DNA of 22,782 bases, from the NCBI GenBank assembly GCA_022360535.1, contig JAKSCP010000348.1:1-22782 (forward strand), written 5' to 3'. The first letter of the stretch is position 1. Every line of letters begins with the position of its first letter. Both the position numbers and the translations under genes were made by a program. Source of the DNA: Pseudomonadales bacterium (GTDB lineage Bacteria > Pseudomonadota > Gammaproteobacteria > Pseudomonadales > Pseudohongiellaceae). Shown one piece after another: positions 7,756 through 15,260 of the stretch. The notes below the pieces were generated by a model, which was not told where the DNA came from, made no database searches, and saw only the letters and a list, made by a program, of their open reading frames with translations.

Positions 7756-8436
7756 TTAAGGTAGCTGCAATGAGCCCGAGCGGGAACTACCAACATCCAG
7801 CGGTCGACTAAACTGGGCTGCATTGCGTTGCTGTCTTTCCAGTACGGGACTACGGTGGGAAAAGTTGTTTGCTGGCACCAAGGCGCGGATGGTTCCAGTA
7901 TTCCTGCGATCAGTTCGTTGCGGCGTATTTGGCACCTGCTGACTAAAGCCACCTAAGGAACGCCTGCCAACACCACCGGGGAGGCGACGCAAGGCCGGTG
8001 GGGTATAGTAGTATTGTGGTGCTGGCTCGACATAGTTGGTGTAGAAGAATTCGCTATTCAAGCCACTGAAGAGATTGCTAATCACGCCAACCTGGTTGTA
8101 GACATACCGATCGTGCTCACGATTGGAACGCAAGAAAGCTTCCTCGAGTTCTCGATAACGCCTTACCACGTTTTGAAAACGTGACCGTTGATACGAAAGA
8201 CTGCGATTACGACTGATGGCATTAACCAATTGGGCTGCTTCTTTGCTTAAACGGTCCGCTGAGAAACGAACAGAACTGTAGCCGCGAACACTTCGTAAAT
8301 CACGTGCCAGCTCGGCGCTGACTCGATTCAGCTCTGCAGCCAAATGGGACACATCGAAGTTAGTCGCTTGAGCAACGGGAGTAAACAATAGCAGCGCCAC
8401 AAGGACCAGGGGATTTGCTGTACGAACGTCAGACAT
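7756..8436 (-). CDS. Exported protein of unknown function
   Basis: I do not recognise this 226-residue protein. ATG 8436 is preceded by GAGGAG at good spacing. Residues 1-25 form a Sec signal (hydrophobic 'LVLVALLLFTPVAQA', cleavage after 'AQA'), so it is periplasmic or outer-membrane associated. Residues about 28-125 are charged and probably helical, with many Arg, Ser and Glu ('ELNRVSAELARDLRSV', 'RRYRELEEAFLRSNRE'). From about 130 the sequence changes to Tyr/Pro-rich ('EPAPQYYYTPPALRRLPGG') and then an Arg/Ser/Gln-rich, probably disordered basic tail. No Cys is visible. A structural role, for example binding polyanions or cell-wall material, would fit the composition, but this is guesswork. 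The next gene, the zinc-ribbon membrane protein, is 65 bases downstream. Confidence 0.7.
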   Translation of the reverse strand: MSDVRTANPLVLVALLLFTPVAQATNFDVSHLAAELNRVSAELARDLRSVRGYSSVRFSADRLSKEAAQLVNAISRNRSLSYQRSRFQNVVRRYRELEEAFLRSNREHDRYVYNQVGVISNLFSGLNSEFFYTNYVEPAPQYYYTPPALRRLPGGVGRRSLGGFSQQVPNTPQRTDRRNTGTIRALVPANNFSHRSPVLERQQRNAAQFSRPLDVGSSRSGSLQLP

Positions 8437-8524
8437 GGAATCTCCTCACTTAACTGCCAGTGTATCAGGGAATCTCGCCCTGGACTAAGCCCAGTGTAGC
8501 CAAACACTCTGAACCACAACTGAA

Positions 8525-8549
8525 TAAACCCATGATCATCAAGGGTTTA
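8525..8549. terminator. Hairpin downstream of pdxJ
   Basis: Perfect 7-bp stem TAAACCC / GGGTTTA with an 11-base loop containing TGATCA, in the 130-base gap (8437-8566) after pdxJ. There is no T-run on either strand, so a terminator role is only possible. The rest of the gap holds only the GAGGAG ribosome site of the next gene and a short CAGGG/CCCTG hairpin. Confidence 0.3.
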
Positions 8550-8566
8550 GGGCACCTAAAGAGCTT

Positions 8567-9319
8567 TCAATAGTAGTGAGAAAAGCCCTCTTCGCCCGCC
8601 ACTATGGCCAGATATTCCTTTATGACAGCCTCCATCCCATGAATCATGCATTCCACTACCAAGGCATGCCCAATGGACACTTCTTTGATATTGGGAATCT
8701 GCAAGAACCGGCGTAAGTTTTTCAAATCCAGATCATGACCCGCATTCACTCCAATCCCTGCTTCCTCTGCAGCGACCGCAGTCGCCGCATAGGATTCGAA
8801 TATCGGATGCTCAGCTTCGAGACCAAAATGACTGGCGTATTCTTCTGTGTACAACTCGATGCGATCTGCTCCAACCGCCTTCACCGCTGGCACATACTCA
8901 GGCTTTGGATCTAAAAAAAGACTGCTGCGGATGCCCGCCTCTCGCAAAGTCTTTGTAACCGATTGCAATTGATCCTGGTGAGCTTCCACATCCCAGCCAT
9001 GATCCGATGTCAGCTGACCTGGCTCGTCGGGAACCAGGGTGCACTGGGCGGGTCGGGCATCACAAACCAACTGCAAAAACTCATCGCTTGGATAGCCTTC
9101 GATATTGAATTCAACATCAGGATAGAGACTCAGAAATTCAGCAAGGTCCTGCACATCCTGGCGAGTAATGTGGCGCTCATCTGGCCGCGGGTGCACAGTT
9201 ATACCCTTCACCCCCAGATTCAGGAAACGCTGCCCAAAATTCACTACATTAGGAAAATCACGGCCGCGAGAGTTTCTCAACAGGGCTATCTTGTTTACGT
9301 TTACACTCAATACCGTCAT
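8567..9319 (-). CDS. pdxJ: Pyridoxine 5'-phosphate synthase, Bacteroidetes-like subtype
   Basis: TIM-barrel enzyme that condenses 1-deoxyxylulose 5-phosphate with 3-amino-2-oxopropyl phosphate to pyridoxine 5'-phosphate, the ring-closing step of DXP-dependent vitamin B6 synthesis (cytoplasm). The catalytic residues expected from E. coli PdxJ are present: His in 'ITVHPRPDERHIT', Glu in 'FNIEGYP', His in 'VNAGHDL' and the phosphate-site 'SIGHALV'. The opening 'SVNVNKIALLRNSRG' differs from the enteric 'GVNIDHIATLRNARG' (Asp-His replaced by Asn-Lys) and, with 'HPRPDERH', resembles the form I associate with Bacteroidetes. The preferred start is ATG 9319 (250 residues) because GAGAG is 7 bases upstream; ATG 9325 is too close to it. 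There is no recO, rnc, era or acpS next to it, so this is not the usual gammaproteobacterial pdxJ locus. It sits at the end of a bcp-ybfF-pdxJ run. Confidence 0.88.
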   Translation of the reverse strand: MTVLSVNVNKIALLRNSRGRDFPNVVNFGQRFLNLGVKGITVHPRPDERHITRQDVQDLAEFLSLYPDVEFNIEGYPSDEFLQLVCDARPAQCTLVPDEPGQLTSDHGWDVEAHQDQLQSVTKTLREAGIRSSLFLDPKPEYVPAVKAVGADRIELYTEEYASHFGLEAEHPIFESYAATAVAAEEAGIGVNAGHDLDLKNLRRFLQIPNIKEVSIGHALVVECMIHGMEAVIKEYLAIVAGEEGFSHYY

Positions 9320-9356
9320 GTGCATTCTCTCTTCATTGTTCGGAAATTCGTGATCG

Positions 9357-10151
9357 CTATCGCGCCAGAAAATCGGCGACGACTTTTTGCAAGGCCTGTG
9401 GCTTCTCCGCGTGCACCCAATGACCGGCTCCCATGATGATCTTCACTTCGGCCGCTGGAAACTGTTCAAGAATCTCTGTTTCGTGTTCAGCCTGAATGTA
9501 GTTGGACAGCGCTCCCTTTACAAACAAAGTTGGCCCGGTATAGGGCGAACCCATTTCAGGTTTTTCTCTGAGCTTGTCGTAATTGGCCTCAATGGCATCG
9601 AGATTAAGCCGCCACTGGTATCCACCATCATCGCTTCGCGTCAGATTAGTGAGCACAAATTGGCGGGTACTGCTGTCCTCTATATAGCCTGCAAGCTGGG
9701 TTTCAGCCTCGCGCCTCGAATCCAGATTTGTCAGATCGAGAGCACGCATGCCAGCAATAACCCGCAGGTGCCCATCGGCTTTGCTGGCATAGGCCACCGG
9801 CGCAATATCTACCACCAGCAGTCGCGAAACCAATTCAGGCGAATTCAGCGCCAGTTGCATGGCCACTTTACCACCCATGGAATGGCCCAAGATGACACAG
9901 CCGGTCAATTGTTTCTGTTCGATGAATGATTTCACGTCCGCCGCCATGAGCGGATAGTCCAAAGCGGCACTGTGTGGCGAATCACCATGGTTTCTCAAAT
10001 CCAGACCGTAGACAGCATGAGTTTCGGCAAACTGCTTGTTATGCCAACCCCAGTTGGATTGACTGCCAAATAACCCGTGCAAGACCAGTAACGGAGGCCC
10101 CGCATCGGAATACTGCTTGTAGGCCAGATTCAGACTTGCCGAGTCAGTCAA
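9357..10151 (-). CDS. ybfF: Alpha/beta-fold esterase, YbfF-like
   Basis: A 264-residue cytoplasmic hydrolase. 'LLVLHGLFGSQSNWG' carries the oxyanion-hole HG, 'GLDLRNHGDSPHS' is a hallmark of the YbfF/ABHD11 branch, and the nucleophile elbow is GHSMGG. The catalytic His is in 'GAGHWVHAEKP'; the acid is expected in the 110-125 or 205-215 region. E. coli YbfF acts on short acyl esters and acyl-CoA thioesters, so a similar role is likely. The start is inferred as TTG 10151, which overlaps the end of the upstream bcp gene by 8 bases (TTGACTGA). There is no later good start before the first beta strand 'LNLAYKQYS'. The GAGG in the bcp end is rather far from it, so the start is moderately certain. 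It is translationally coupled to bcp and 37 bases upstream of pdxJ. Confidence 0.87.
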   Translation of the reverse strand: MTDSASLNLAYKQYSDAGPPLLVLHGLFGSQSNWGWHNKQFAETHAVYGLDLRNHGDSPHSAALDYPLMAADVKSFIEQKQLTGCVILGHSMGGKVAMQLALNSPELVSRLLVVDIAPVAYASKADGHLRVIAGMRALDLTNLDSRREAETQLAGYIEDSSTRQFVLTNLTRSDDGGYQWRLNLDAIEANYDKLREKPEMGSPYTGPTLFVKGALSNYIQAEHETEILEQFPAAEVKIIMGAGHWVHAEKPQALQKVVADFLAR

Positions 10152-10617
10152 GAGACTTCAAGACCTCTAGCACGTCATCGTGATGACTCTTGGTTTTTAC
10201 CTTATCCATAATGTGGACCAGCTTTCCCTGCTTATTGATGATGAAGGTGGTGCGCAAGATGCCCATGAACTCTCTACCCATGAACTTCTTCAACCCCCAG
10301 ACACCATACTTGTCAGCAACCGCGTGATCCTCATCAGAAAGCAAGGTGAAATTGAGCGACTCCTTGTCTTCGAATTTTTTCAAGCGGGATACGGGATCCG
10401 GGCTTATTCCAAGCGCCACCGAATGCTGTCTTCCCAGGGCTCGCTTACTGTCGCGGAGCCCACAGGCCTGTACCGTGCAGCCAGGAGTCATGGCTTTGGG
10501 ATAGAAGTACAGAACCACATTCTTCTCGCCCTTAAAATCCTTGAGACTGACCTTGTTTCCAGATTGATCAAGCAAACTAAATGCCGGAGCCATATTGCCA
10601 ATCTTGGGTAGTGCCAT
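10144..10617 (-). CDS. bcp: Thiol peroxidase, Bcp/PrxQ family
   Basis: A 157-residue peroxiredoxin that reduces H2O2 and organic hydroperoxides with thioredoxin-type electrons (cytoplasm). Residues 'GEKNVVLYFYPKAMTPGCTVQACGLRD' region: the peroxidatic Cys is in the T-P-G-C motif and a second Cys lies five residues later, the atypical 2-Cys arrangement of PrxQ. The Arg of 'FMGILRTTFIINKQG' corresponds to the conserved active-site Arg. ATG 10617 (MALPKIGN) is chosen because the strong GGAGGT lies upstream of it; the frame is open to an ATG at 10635, but that start would overlap the ribosome site. It is the first gene of a bcp-ybfF-pdxJ run and divergent from cobB, with about 100 bases between the two starts. 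Confidence 0.9.
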   Translation of the reverse strand: MALPKIGNMAPAFSLLDQSGNKVSLKDFKGEKNVVLYFYPKAMTPGCTVQACGLRDSKRALGRQHSVALGISPDPVSRLKKFEDKESLNFTLLSDEDHAVADKYGVWGLKKFMGREFMGILRTTFIINKQGKLVHIMDKVKTKSHHDDVLEVLKSLD

Positions 10618-10716
10618 ACTATTTCTTACCTCCATCTAAACAGTAAATGCCGATAACCTAGTGGATTGTTTTCAGTTATCGCTATTCAAGAAAAACCTCA
10701 TGTTACCATCTCGCCC

Positions 10717-11424
10717 ATGAATTCTTCGCCCAGATCAATCGTTGTATTAACCGGCGCAGGAATCTCTGCGGAATCGGGCATTGAGACTTTTCGAGCGGTC
10801 GACGGATTGTGGGCGAACCATGATGTCAATGATGTGGCAACACCTGAAGGGTTTGAACGCAATCCTCAGCTGGTTTATCAGTTCTACAATCAGCGTCGAC
10901 AACAACTACTCGCTGAAGACATCAGACCCAATGCGGCACATACTGCACTTGCTAAATTCGAGCACGATTTTCCGGGTGAATTTTTACTCGTCACCCAAAA
11001 TATCGACAATTTGCACGAACGCGCGGGTAGTCAAAACCTTCTGCATATGCACGGCGAACTGCTGAAAATGCGTTGCCTCAACTCTCGAATGGTATTTGAG
11101 ACCAGAGAGAATTTTGACTTTGATACCGAGTGCCAGTGCTGCCGTTCGCCGGGCAATCTTCGCCCCCATGTGGTTTGGTTTGGCGAAATGCCGTTCTTCA
11201 TGAATCAGATCAACATGGCACTGGAAGCCTGCGATCTGTTTATCGCGATTGGCACTTCAGGCAATGTCTACCCCGCATCCGGTTTCTATCAAACCGCCAA
11301 GATCCGCAAAGCCCGGACGGTCGAGCTGAATCTCGACCAGACTGGCTCTTCATTCGATACTCATGTTTATGGCCCTGCCACGGAGGTTGTTCCAGAATTT
11401 TTCGGCGACCTCCTCGACCAGTAA
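10717..11424 (+). CDS. cobB: NAD-dependent protein deacylase (sirtuin class III, CobB)
   Basis: A 235-residue Sir2 enzyme that removes acetyl, and probably succinyl or malonyl, groups from lysines with NAD as co-substrate. Visible are 'TGAGISAESGIETFR' (NAD site), 'TQNIDNLHERAG', catalytic His in 'HMHGEL', zinc ligands Cys in 'KMRCLNS' and 'ECQCC', 'RPHVVWFGEMP', 'IGTSGNVYPASGF' and 'VELNL'. The Zn knuckle has the same C-x-x-S form as I recall for E. coli CobB, so it is not a defect. The YxxR pair that marks desuccinylases/demalonylases is seen as 'YNQR'. ATG 10717 is chosen because the Rossmann fold begins right after it; an in-frame TTG at 10666 would add residues without homology. No good ribosome site is visible. 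It ends 15 bases before the converging multicopper oxidase gene. Confidence 0.92.
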   Translation: MNSSPRSIVVLTGAGISAESGIETFRAVDGLWANHDVNDVATPEGFERNPQLVYQFYNQRRQQLLAEDIRPNAAHTALAKFEHDFPGEFLLVTQNIDNLHERAGSQNLLHMHGELLKMRCLNSRMVFETRENFDFDTECQCCRSPGNLRPHVVWFGEMPFFMNQINMALEACDLFIAIGTSGNVYPASGFYQTAKIRKARTVELNLDQTGSSFDTHVYGPATEVVPEFFGDLLDQ

Positions 11425-11439
11425 TACCCAGCTCTCCGT

Positions 11440-13521
11440 TTAGTAATAAAACTGCACACCGATACCTTCACCATACTCAGTGTCCGTGTGCACAGTAATA
11501 GCAAAACGATTGTTTAGTCGGTAGTTGAATCCATAACGGTGTTCATCATCTGTGTTCCAACGCCAATCGAATGCCCAACGCCGGGTAAGTTGAATCTCCG
11601 ATTCCAGTTCCACTCGAAAATCACCGTGATCATCGAATCGCCATTCACTCTCTATCAGAAATGGCAGAGTTAAGTTAAACCCTGCGATAGCCTTGTCATG
11701 GGTCCGTTCATTATGCTCATGGCGTTTCTCAAAACCGGCGAACAGCGAAAAGAACTGATTGAAATGGTAGTTGTACAACAGATGCAATTCATAGGCATGT
11801 TCCAGGTCCGTATCGAGTTCCATCTCAAAGCTGTGGCGGTCATCGGCTACTCGAAATTCATAGTCGCCAAACGATGACATGAGATGAAATTCATTGAGAT
11901 AGAACCAGCGATTTGCTGGTTGCATCCGTCTGTCGATCTGATCCGTAAACAAACTGGAGTCGTCGTAACTAATGACCCGATTCATACCGGCCTTCATGTG
12001 GTACTGATTGTGGCAATGAAACAACCAGTCCTGCGATTCGTTGGCATCAAACTCGATTATTACAGAACCCATAGGCGGCACGTTGACCGTGTGTTTAAGG
12101 GGACTCCGTTCGCCGTGTTGATTGACGACCCGGAAAAAATGACCATGCAGATGTAACGGATGATGCATCATCGTATCGTTGCTTAGATGAATACGAACGT
12201 TTTCGTCGGGACGAATGACAATCTGCGCGTCTTCCCGGGCAGTGCGGCCGTCAAAACTCCACACATAGCGCTCCATGCTGCCAGTTAAAGTCAGCGGTAT
12301 TTCCCGCCATGGGCGATCACTTGGGAGGCTAGTATCCTCGGTTGTCATCAAATAGCGGTAATCGGTCATATGAGCAATCACTGCCTGATCCGGTTGCATC
12401 ATGGACATGTCGTGACCTGAGTCATGTTGATGAGCTGTGGTTTCTACAGGCATTGAATGCATGGACATTGTTTCTGCAGAACCCATATCGTGCGCCATGC
12501 CCATATCCATGTGATTCATCAGATACAAATTCGGTGGCGGCACGTCAGGCGCCCGCACTCTTTCTCCCTCGCCAACGAACAGTGAGCTGTAGCCGGAGCC
12601 ATCGAAAGAGTTGGCTCTTAGCTCGAATGCTTTGCCTGCTTGCAGGGGCACGAGCACATCGTAGGTTTCAGCGGTGGAGATTCGCAGTCGCTGCACGCGA
12701 ATCGGCTCCACATTCTGGCCGTCGGCGGAGATCACAGTCATCGGCCCGCCAGCATACTCCACATCGAAATAACTGGACGTGGAACCATTGACCAGGCGCA
12801 GCTTCATCGATTCTGCCCTGGGATTGTCAACCGACAAGATAGATTCTCTGGCGCCGTTGACTAGAAAAGCATCATAGGCAACATCGGCCAGATCCATCGG
12901 ACCCATCCGTGTTATCGCGCTATTGATGCGATTACTGATTGCCTGCGGGCCATTGGCCAGCACTTTGTCCCAGGACTGCACTGCGTTCTTTTTATACGCG
13001 TAGAACTCATCGTTCTTTTTAAGATTTGCGAGTACGTCGTCCGCATCGTCGTCGATCCAGTCGGAAAACAACACAGTAGCTTCCTGCATAGGGGATTGCA
13101 TTGCCGGATCGCTTAACACGATGGATCCGTAAACACCTCGTTGAATCTGCAACTCAGTGTGTGAGTGATACCAATAGGTGCCAGTGTGCCGAATATCAAA
13201 CTCAAAAGTGAGGGTTTCCCCCGGCAAGATAGGTCTGGTATTCAATTCAGGCACCCCATCCTGATCAGGAGGCAGCAAGATGCCATGCCAATGTATCGAG
13301 CTTGGCTCATCGAGCAGGTTGGTAAAACTCACCTGCAGAGTATCTCCCACCTCTGCCCGCAGTGTGGGTGCTGGAATCTGCCCGGAGACAGAAAGCCCCT
13401 GGATCTCGACGCCAGTCACATTAACCAAAGTGCTCTCTATCGTCAGATCATAGCTAACGGTTTTTGCATAGAGAGGTAAGGACAACAGCAATAAATAAAA
13501 AACAACTACACGGGACAACAC
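11440..13521 (-). CDS. Multicopper oxidase (CopA-like) fused to a C-terminal CopB-like outer-membrane beta-barrel
   Basis: A 693-residue exported protein. GTG 13521 is preferred (GGAGG 6 bases upstream); a TTG at 13542 lies before this ribosome site. Residues 1-19 are a Sec signal ending 'LPLYA', not the twin-arginine type usual for CopA. Cupredoxin domains follow with all four copper motifs: 'IHWHG' (about 77), 'YWYHSHTE' (about 119), 'HPLHLHGH' (454-461) and 'HCHNQYHMKAGM' (502-513, with the type 1 Cys and axial Met). Between domains 2 and 3 lies a Met/His-rich stretch (about 334-385, e.g. 'NHMDMGMAHDMG'), typical of periplasmic Cu(I) oxidases such as CueO, CopA and PcoA. After the last motif, residues about 538-693 are alternating amphipathic beta strands with aromatic girdles and end in 'VGVQFYY'-type aromatic residues ('GIGVQFYY'), like the CopB/PcoB barrel. 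Role: probably Cu(I) oxidation and copper tolerance at the outer membrane. It lies directly downstream of a His/Cys-rich exported protein. Confidence 0.85.
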   Translation of the reverse strand: MLSRVVVFYLLLLSLPLYAKTVSYDLTIESTLVNVTGVEIQGLSVSGQIPAPTLRAEVGDTLQVSFTNLLDEPSSIHWHGILLPPDQDGVPELNTRPILPGETLTFEFDIRHTGTYWYHSHTELQIQRGVYGSIVLSDPAMQSPMQEATVLFSDWIDDDADDVLANLKKNDEFYAYKKNAVQSWDKVLANGPQAISNRINSAITRMGPMDLADVAYDAFLVNGARESILSVDNPRAESMKLRLVNGSTSSYFDVEYAGGPMTVISADGQNVEPIRVQRLRISTAETYDVLVPLQAGKAFELRANSFDGSGYSSLFVGEGERVRAPDVPPPNLYLMNHMDMGMAHDMGSAETMSMHSMPVETTAHQHDSGHDMSMMQPDQAVIAHMTDYRYLMTTEDTSLPSDRPWREIPLTLTGSMERYVWSFDGRTAREDAQIVIRPDENVRIHLSNDTMMHHPLHLHGHFFRVVNQHGERSPLKHTVNVPPMGSVIIEFDANESQDWLFHCHNQYHMKAGMNRVISYDDSSLFTDQIDRRMQPANRWFYLNEFHLMSSFGDYEFRVADDRHSFEMELDTDLEHAYELHLLYNYHFNQFFSLFAGFEKRHEHNERTHDKAIAGFNLTLPFLIESEWRFDDHGDFRVELESEIQLTRRWAFDWRWNTDDEHRYGFNYRLNNRFAITVHTDTEYGEGIGVQFYY

Positions 13522-13566
13522 GGTCTCCCTCCAGTAAACCAAGAAAAGTACCTAAACTGGCTGGAG

Positions 13567-13953
13567 TCAGATCGTGGGGGGAGGAAGAAAGAGTTCGAGG
13601 TAAATAGATTGGTAGTTGTCGGGCGCAGCTATGCCAGAGTTACTCAAGGGATGCACGTCCGCTGCCCCTACAGCATTACCGAAATCAGTAGAACTCACGC
13701 AACAAATTTCATCGCAGAAGCAATCTTTCTCTGCATCGGCTATCGAAGCCTGAGCGTCTAAGATATCAACGTGAGTGCCGTGCTGATGAGGATGATGACT
13801 GGATCCTTCCTCAAACATTTCCATGTGCTCATCCAATGCGTTGCCATGGCCGTGACCCTGATGGGTAACAAGCTCCAAGGCATAGCTGCTGTTCAACAGT
13901 AGCAGTGTTGCCAGCATTAATGCGAGTTTGGAAAAAGAGCGGAAGTAAAACAT
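13567..13953 (-). CDS. Small exported His/Cys-rich protein, CopL/CzcI-like
   Basis: A 128-residue protein with a Sec signal (about 1-25, 'LALMLATLLLLNSSYA'). The mature part has a His-rich run ('HQGHGHGN', 'SSHHPHQHGTH') and a Cys cluster 'CFCDEICC', and ends in a hydrophobic, Pro-rich tail ('YLELFLPPPTI'). This plan (signal, His run, Cys cluster, Pro-rich end) is that of the small periplasmic proteins found at the head of copper or cobalt-zinc-cadmium operons (CopL, CzcI type). I recognise the plan, not a close relative. It is 45 bases upstream of the oxidase gene on the same strand, so it is probably cotranscribed and may sense, store or hand over copper. No classical MerR/CueR operator is convincing in the 148-base gap to the divergent hydrolase. 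Confidence 0.72.
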   Translation of the reverse strand: MFYFRSFSKLALMLATLLLLNSSYALELVTHQGHGHGNALDEHMEMFEEGSSHHPHQHGTHVDILDAQASIADAEKDCFCDEICCVSSTDFGNAVGAADVHPLSNSGIAAPDNYQSIYLELFLPPPTI

Positions 13954-14050
13954 AAAACCAGATTTCGAGTACCGGAACCAGCATCTGCAAGGTACCTTAA
14001 TTTCATCTGCCGAGCCACTAAATATTCGAGCTTAGTATGGGGTTTTTATC

Positions 14051-14056
14051 TATAAT
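14051..14056 (+). promoter_or_regulatory. Possible -10 box for the alpha/beta hydrolase
   Basis: Perfect TATAAT on the plus strand 45 bases before the ATG at 14102, in an AT-rich gap between divergent genes. The -35 region is poor (GAGCTT at 17-base spacing), so an activator or weak promoter is possible. Confidence 0.35.
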
Positions 14057-14101
14057 CTATCGCATATTCAATAAGTTAAGCAGCGGTGTGTCGGGGGAAT
14101 T

Positions 14102-15250
14102 ATGCTCAAGAAAATTGCCAAGGTGTTGGCCGGTTTAGTCGTCACTCTGATTTTTTTAGGCGTAGCTGTTTATATTGCCACCGGGCCGCAACAACCCAAC
14201 GCTGATTCCAGCAGTGCGCAATGGCTCACACCTGGCCCCCACCGGGTCGCTTCGCGCAACTATCGCTTTGTCGATGAATCGCGACCTACTGCGGAGAATC
14301 GAGGCGTCCCAGGTAAACCCAACCGCACGTTAACTACTACTTTGTGGTATCCCGAAGGTTATCCGGAGGACATTCCTGACCGACTACCACTGATAATCCA
14401 CAGCCACGGGATTGTCTCCGAACGAACCGAACTCGCCTATGTGGCGGAGGCATTGGCGAGTCGGGGCTATGTGGTGGCTGCCGCAAACTACCCGCTTACC
14501 TCTGGAGAAACTGAGGGCGGTGCGAATGCCAATGACGTGGTTAATCAGCCCGGCGATATCTCCTTCCTCATCGACTCCATTCTCGCCCTGGCAGGGGGCG
14601 ACAAACCTTTTGTCGGTGATATCGATGAAACGCGCATTGGTTTGACCGGCTACTCACTGGGTGGGCTCACTACCTACCTGACAACCTACCACGCCAATTG
14701 GCGCGAACCCCGCATTGCCGCTGCAGTTGCTATTGCCGGACCCTCAGCACCCTTTGCGCCGGAGTTTTTCTCGACTACCAACATTCCTTTTTTGGCCATT
14801 GCAGGCACTGCTGATGCGCTGATCGAATACCGTCGCAATGCTCAGGATATCCCACAACGATCACCGCAAAGCCAATTAATTACCATCGAAGGCGGAACCC
14901 ACCTGGGATTTACCGGTATCTCAGAACCTTATCTGCGCTTCATGGACAACCCTGACAGTTTTGCCTGCTACGCGGTGCTTGGTGCACTGGACGGGGACCC
15001 CAATGAACCCTTGCAATTGCTGGGGGGTGAGGATATTGGCGTAGACCTGAATCGTGAGTTGCCAAGTCTGTGCGACTACGGATTTCCAAGCGCCGCCCAC
15101 CCTGGCAGACAACAGATGATCACGCAATTGGCAATCGTGAGCTTTCTGGAATCTGTATTTAACCCTGATAGTGAGACACGAGAGCAGGCAAGCGAGCAAT
15201 TGACAGTTGCTATTGCGAGTGATTTTTCAGAAGCAAGTTACGTCGATTAA
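14102..15250 (+). CDS. Membrane-anchored or exported alpha/beta hydrolase (COG4188-like)
   Basis: A 382-residue serine hydrolase. Residues 1-28 are a basic n-region plus hydrophobic helix ('VLAGLVVTLIFLGVAVYIA'), either an uncleaved anchor or a signal, so the catalytic part is periplasmic. 'LPLIIHSHGIVSERTE' supplies the oxyanion-hole region, the nucleophile elbow is GYSLGG, 'IAGTADALIEY' gives the acid and 'IEGGTHLGF' the His. The pattern resembles predicted dienelactone hydrolases / platelet-activating-factor acetylhydrolase-like enzymes (COG4188). There is a 3-Cys C-terminal third ('FACYAVLG', 'PSLCDYGF'). ATG 14102 has a GGGGGA ribosome site. The substrate is unknown. It is divergent from the copper module and ends 10 bases before the converging DUF255 gene; I see nothing linking it to copper. 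Confidence 0.82.
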   Translation: MLKKIAKVLAGLVVTLIFLGVAVYIATGPQQPNADSSSAQWLTPGPHRVASRNYRFVDESRPTAENRGVPGKPNRTLTTTLWYPEGYPEDIPDRLPLIIHSHGIVSERTELAYVAEALASRGYVVAAANYPLTSGETEGGANANDVVNQPGDISFLIDSILALAGGDKPFVGDIDETRIGLTGYSLGGLTTYLTTYHANWREPRIAAAVAIAGPSAPFAPEFFSTTNIPFLAIAGTADALIEYRRNAQDIPQRSPQSQLITIEGGTHLGFTGISEPYLRFMDNPDSFACYAVLGALDGDPNEPLQLLGGEDIGVDLNRELPSLCDYGFPSAAHPGRQQMITQLAIVSFLESVFNPDSETREQASEQLTVAIASDFSEASYVD

Positions 15251-15260
15251 CAGGGCTGGC

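Noticed and set aside
10144..10635. Longer Bcp start at ATG 10635.
   Set aside because: The strong GGAGGT ribosome site lies within the first codons of that frame and serves the ATG at 10617.
11440..13542. TTG start at 13542 for the multicopper oxidase.
   Set aside because: It places the GGAGG ribosome site inside the gene and puts seven extra residues before a normal signal peptide; GTG 13521 is better spaced.
13969..13996. GTACC...GGTAC dyad with 'ACCTTGC' (minus strand) upstream of the copper operon, considered as a CueR/MerR operator.
   Set aside because: Only one half-site resembles CueR sites (ACCTTGC); the other half (GGTTCCGGT) does not. It also lies 15 bases from the ATG, so a promoter around it would leave almost no leader.
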